From the NCBI GenBank assembly GCA_030529445.1, contig JAUMWW010000009.1, forward strand, positions 1-64,000: 64,000 bases of DNA, given 5' to 3'. Positions within the stretch are counted from its first letter, which is position 1. The number at the start of each line of letters is the position of its first letter. The notes beneath the pieces were generated by a model. That model was not told the origin of the DNA. It was given only the letters and a program-made list of their open reading frames with translations, and did not search any database. Origin of the DNA: Johnsonella sp. Lineage in GTDB: Bacteria; Bacillota; Clostridia; Lachnospirales; Lachnospiraceae. Below are positions 62,354 through 64,000 of the stretch, in pieces. Made by a program: the position numbers and the translations under genes.

Positions 62354-62383
62354 ATTATATATCCCAAGCGCTTCCCTATGCAA
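62354..62383 (-). promoter_or_regulatory. Promoter of the peptide ABC operon with a possible CcpA site
   Basis: TTGCAT (62378-62383), 18 bases and perfect TATAAT (62354-62359) on the minus strand. The spacer contains GGAAGCGCTTGG, with the palindrome AAGCGCTT (62366-62373), a core shared with catabolite responsive elements. Confidence 0.6.
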
Positions 62384-62406
62384 TATCAAAAACGATATCC
62401 GCATTG

Positions 62407-64000
62407 CTAATCCAAAAAGCTTATGATTTTTACCGGGCTTCTATATTTCATCGAAGAAATGATAATTCCGGTTCTCTCATTGCTCGCATGAACCACCTTT
62501 CCCTGTCCGATATAGATGGCGACATGATTGATATAGCTTCCGCTTGCGTAAAACACGAGGTCTCCCGGTCGGATTTCTTCTTCGCTGATCGTCCTTCCCT
62601 TGCCCGCCTGATCTCTGGAAGATCTGCCCAGAGAATAACCGAAGTTGGAATAAACCTGCATCGTAAATCCGGAGCAGTCCGCTCCTTCCGTAAGGCTTGT
62701 TCCTCCATATACATAGGGATTTCCTACAAACTGCTTTGCGTATGCCACGATGGCGTCTCTCGTCGCCGTGCTGACTTCCGGCGAGGACTTCGCCTTTTGC
62801 GCCATACTCTCCTTCTTTTTTGCTTCGGCGCTTTCTTTCGTGCTCTCCTTTTGGTTCGGCGAAGCTTCCGTCTCCCTCGTAAGCGCCTCTACGCTGTTTT
62901 CTTTGCCGGAGCTCTGCGTCTTTTTTTCTTCCCTTTGGGGAGTTTCCGCCGGAGCCGGAGCTTGCGCACTCGGCACCGCCTGCGCGAGGCTTTCTATCGT
63001 CTCTTCCGCACTCGAGGTTTTTTTGCTTTCCTTTGCCGCCTGCCGGCTCGCGCTCTGTCCTTCGGTCGAAAGATCTTTTTGCTTGGCGGCAATCGTTTGT
63101 GTCTGCTTCACGGACGGCGCTGCCTCGATTAGGCTCTGCAAAGTCTCGCTCTTCGTCGCCCGGGCAGAGGAGCTCTCCTGTTTTTGACTCCCTTCTTCCT
63201 TTCGCGTTTTGCTTTCCTGCGTTTTGCTTTCTTCTTTTTTGGTGGCTTTACTGTCCTGATTCTTGGTACTGCTTTCTTCCTTTGCTTCCCCGCTCTTTTG
63301 CGCGCCTTCCTTTTTCTCCTTTTCGTTTCGCTTGGCTTCTTCAAGCTTGGCGATCGCTTCCTGCGCTTCCTTCTTTCGATCTTCCAGCTCCTTTTCCTTT
63401 CTTTCCTCGTCTTCCAAAGAAAGCGCCCTGTCGAAGCTGATCTCCGTGCGGATATAATCCTTAAAGGCATAACCCACGAGATCGTCATCTACCTGTATTT
63501 TTAAGAAATCTCCCTCTTCTCCCAAAACCACATAGGTGGATTCCTCCGCAAGAAGAGTGAGCGTCTGCGCCTCTCTCGAGGGTTCCGAACGCAGCCTCAG
63601 GCTTTCCGTGTTTTCAACCGTGCCGTAAATAATCGCAATATCCTCTGCAATATCCTTTGCGTTTTCTCCCGTCACAAAATATTGGGCTTCCACATATCCG
63701 CTTACATTGCCGGATTCGATCAGGTACCATTGCTTACCGGAAACCTCCAGCATATCTATGATTTGAGCCGCGGAGTGATTATAGATTCTGCCGGCGATAT
63801 CGGAATCCTCCTCCATGCCCGTCTTAATTTCCACAAAATCTTCCACCTTGGAAATGGCTACATTCTCATATGCCTCCGGAGAAATAAGCTCCACATGCCT
63901 GTCTTTTTCCCTTTCGACGAGCTCTATCACGGCGGGAGCATCCTCCGTATTGATTTTCAGCGTTCCCTCTCCTACCAGCTCGACGGACTGTGCAAGCGAC
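62407..64000 (-). CDS. NlpC/P60 cell-wall peptidase with SH3 domains, N-terminus beyond window
   Basis: The frame is open from the right edge, so at least 530 residues are encoded and the start, with any signal peptide, is missing. A GTG at 63930 is only an internal codon. The visible part begins with two SH3-like domains (about the first 190 residues, WYLIESGNVSGYVEAQYF and LRLRSEPSREAQTLTLL), then a 215-residue Lys/Glu/Ser/Gln-rich low-complexity linker, and a C-terminal NlpC/P60 domain with the catalytic Cys in GADCSGF, His in NHVAIYIG and third residue in VVHASN. It probably cleaves stem peptides of peptidoglycan outside the cell. Confidence 0.92.
   Translation of the reverse strand, partial: SLAQSVELVGEGTLKINTEDAPAVIELVEREKDRHVELISPEAYENVAISKVEDFVEIKTGMEEDSDIAGRIYNHSAAQIIDMLEVSGKQWYLIESGNVSGYVEAQYFVTGENAKDIAEDIAIIYGTVENTESLRLRSEPSREAQTLTLLAEESTYVVLGEEGDFLKIQVDDDLVGYAFKDYIRTEISFDRALSLEDEERKEKELEDRKKEAQEAIAKLEEAKRNEKEKKEGAQKSGEAKEESSTKNQDSKATKKEESKTQESKTRKEEGSQKQESSSARATKSETLQSLIEAAPSVKQTQTIAAKQKDLSTEGQSASRQAAKESKKTSSAEETIESLAQAVPSAQAPAPAETPQREEKKTQSSGKENSVEALTRETEASPNQKESTKESAEAKKKESMAQKAKSSPEVSTATRDAIVAYAKQFVGNPYVYGGTSLTEGADCSGFTMQVYSNFGYSLGRSSRDQAGKGRTISEEEIRPGDLVFYASGSYINHVAIYIGQGKVVHASNERTGIIISSMKYRSPVKIISFLD

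Noticed and set aside
1-64000. CRISPR array, insertion sequence or prophage
   Set aside because: No regularly spaced repeats, transposase or phage structural genes were seen; the only hint of mobility is the mod gene at the left edge.

Overview
The window reads as chromosomal DNA of an anaerobic, Gram-positive Firmicute of the class Clostridia, most likely a Lachnospiraceae-type organism. Evidence: the ireB-ruvX-DUF1292-mltG-trmR-U32 gene order, Firmicute-type lipoprotein signals, Shine-Dalgarno sites of the AGGAGG type, consensus sigma-A promoters, DUF4317 and DUF1836 proteins, an ECF riboflavin transporter under an FMN riboswitch, and TRAP plus ABC uptake systems. I cannot name a species. 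Nearly all genes lie on the minus strand. No gene-free stretch exceeds 300 bases. I saw no tRNA, rRNA, CRISPR array or transposase.

Layout. 1-1086: 5' part of a type III DNA methyltransferase (mod) that loses family similarity close to the window edge. 1.1-5.3 kb: rlmD, a small membrane protein, pcrA. 5.5-6.1 kb: a plus-strand DUF1836 regulator under a dyad-rich promoter. 6.2-7.7 kb: yerC-like regulator, then FMN riboswitch and ribU. 7.7-22.3 kb: a long co-directional housekeeping block in transcription order ireB, ruvX, DUF1292, RNase J, mltG-like, trmR, U32 protein, ydcF-like, M16 peptidase, era, recO, a lipoprotein, glyS, DUF4317. 22.4-23.4 kb: a GNAT protein.

23.7-34.1 kb: an L-fucose catabolic operon (kinase, isomerase, aldolase, ribose-type ABC transporter, mutarotase, lactaldehyde reductase) divergent from a DeoR-type regulator. 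Fucose would enter by the ABC system, be isomerised, phosphorylated and cleaved to DHAP and L-lactaldehyde, and the aldehyde reduced to 1,2-propanediol. 34.2-39.4 kb: an orphan DNA methyltransferase, SPFH/NfeD membrane pair, cyclophilin lipoprotein, methylglyoxal synthase and a 3D-domain secreted protein. 39.5-40.4 kb: a surface lipoprotein gene broken by apparently three single-base indels.

40.6-46.3 kb: a TRAP transporter with a DMT exporter/importer and a UroD/MtaA-like protein, divergent from a GntR/UTRA regulator; this looks like a dedicated uptake and conversion module for an unidentified substrate. 46.5-47.8 kb: cysteine desulfidase. 48.0-51.0 kb: CsoR and CopA copper operon, in which the last 67 codons of copA look like an independently initiated copZ. 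51.0-56.6 kb: a cysteine-peptidase-like protein, apt, glyA, recJ, and upstream of them a barstar and a barnase-type lipoprotein, an apparent secreted RNase/immunity pair. 56.7-62.4 kb: a dpp/opp peptide ABC operon with a possible CcpA site in its promoter. 62.4-64.0 kb: an NlpC/P60 cell-wall hydrolase running off the right edge.
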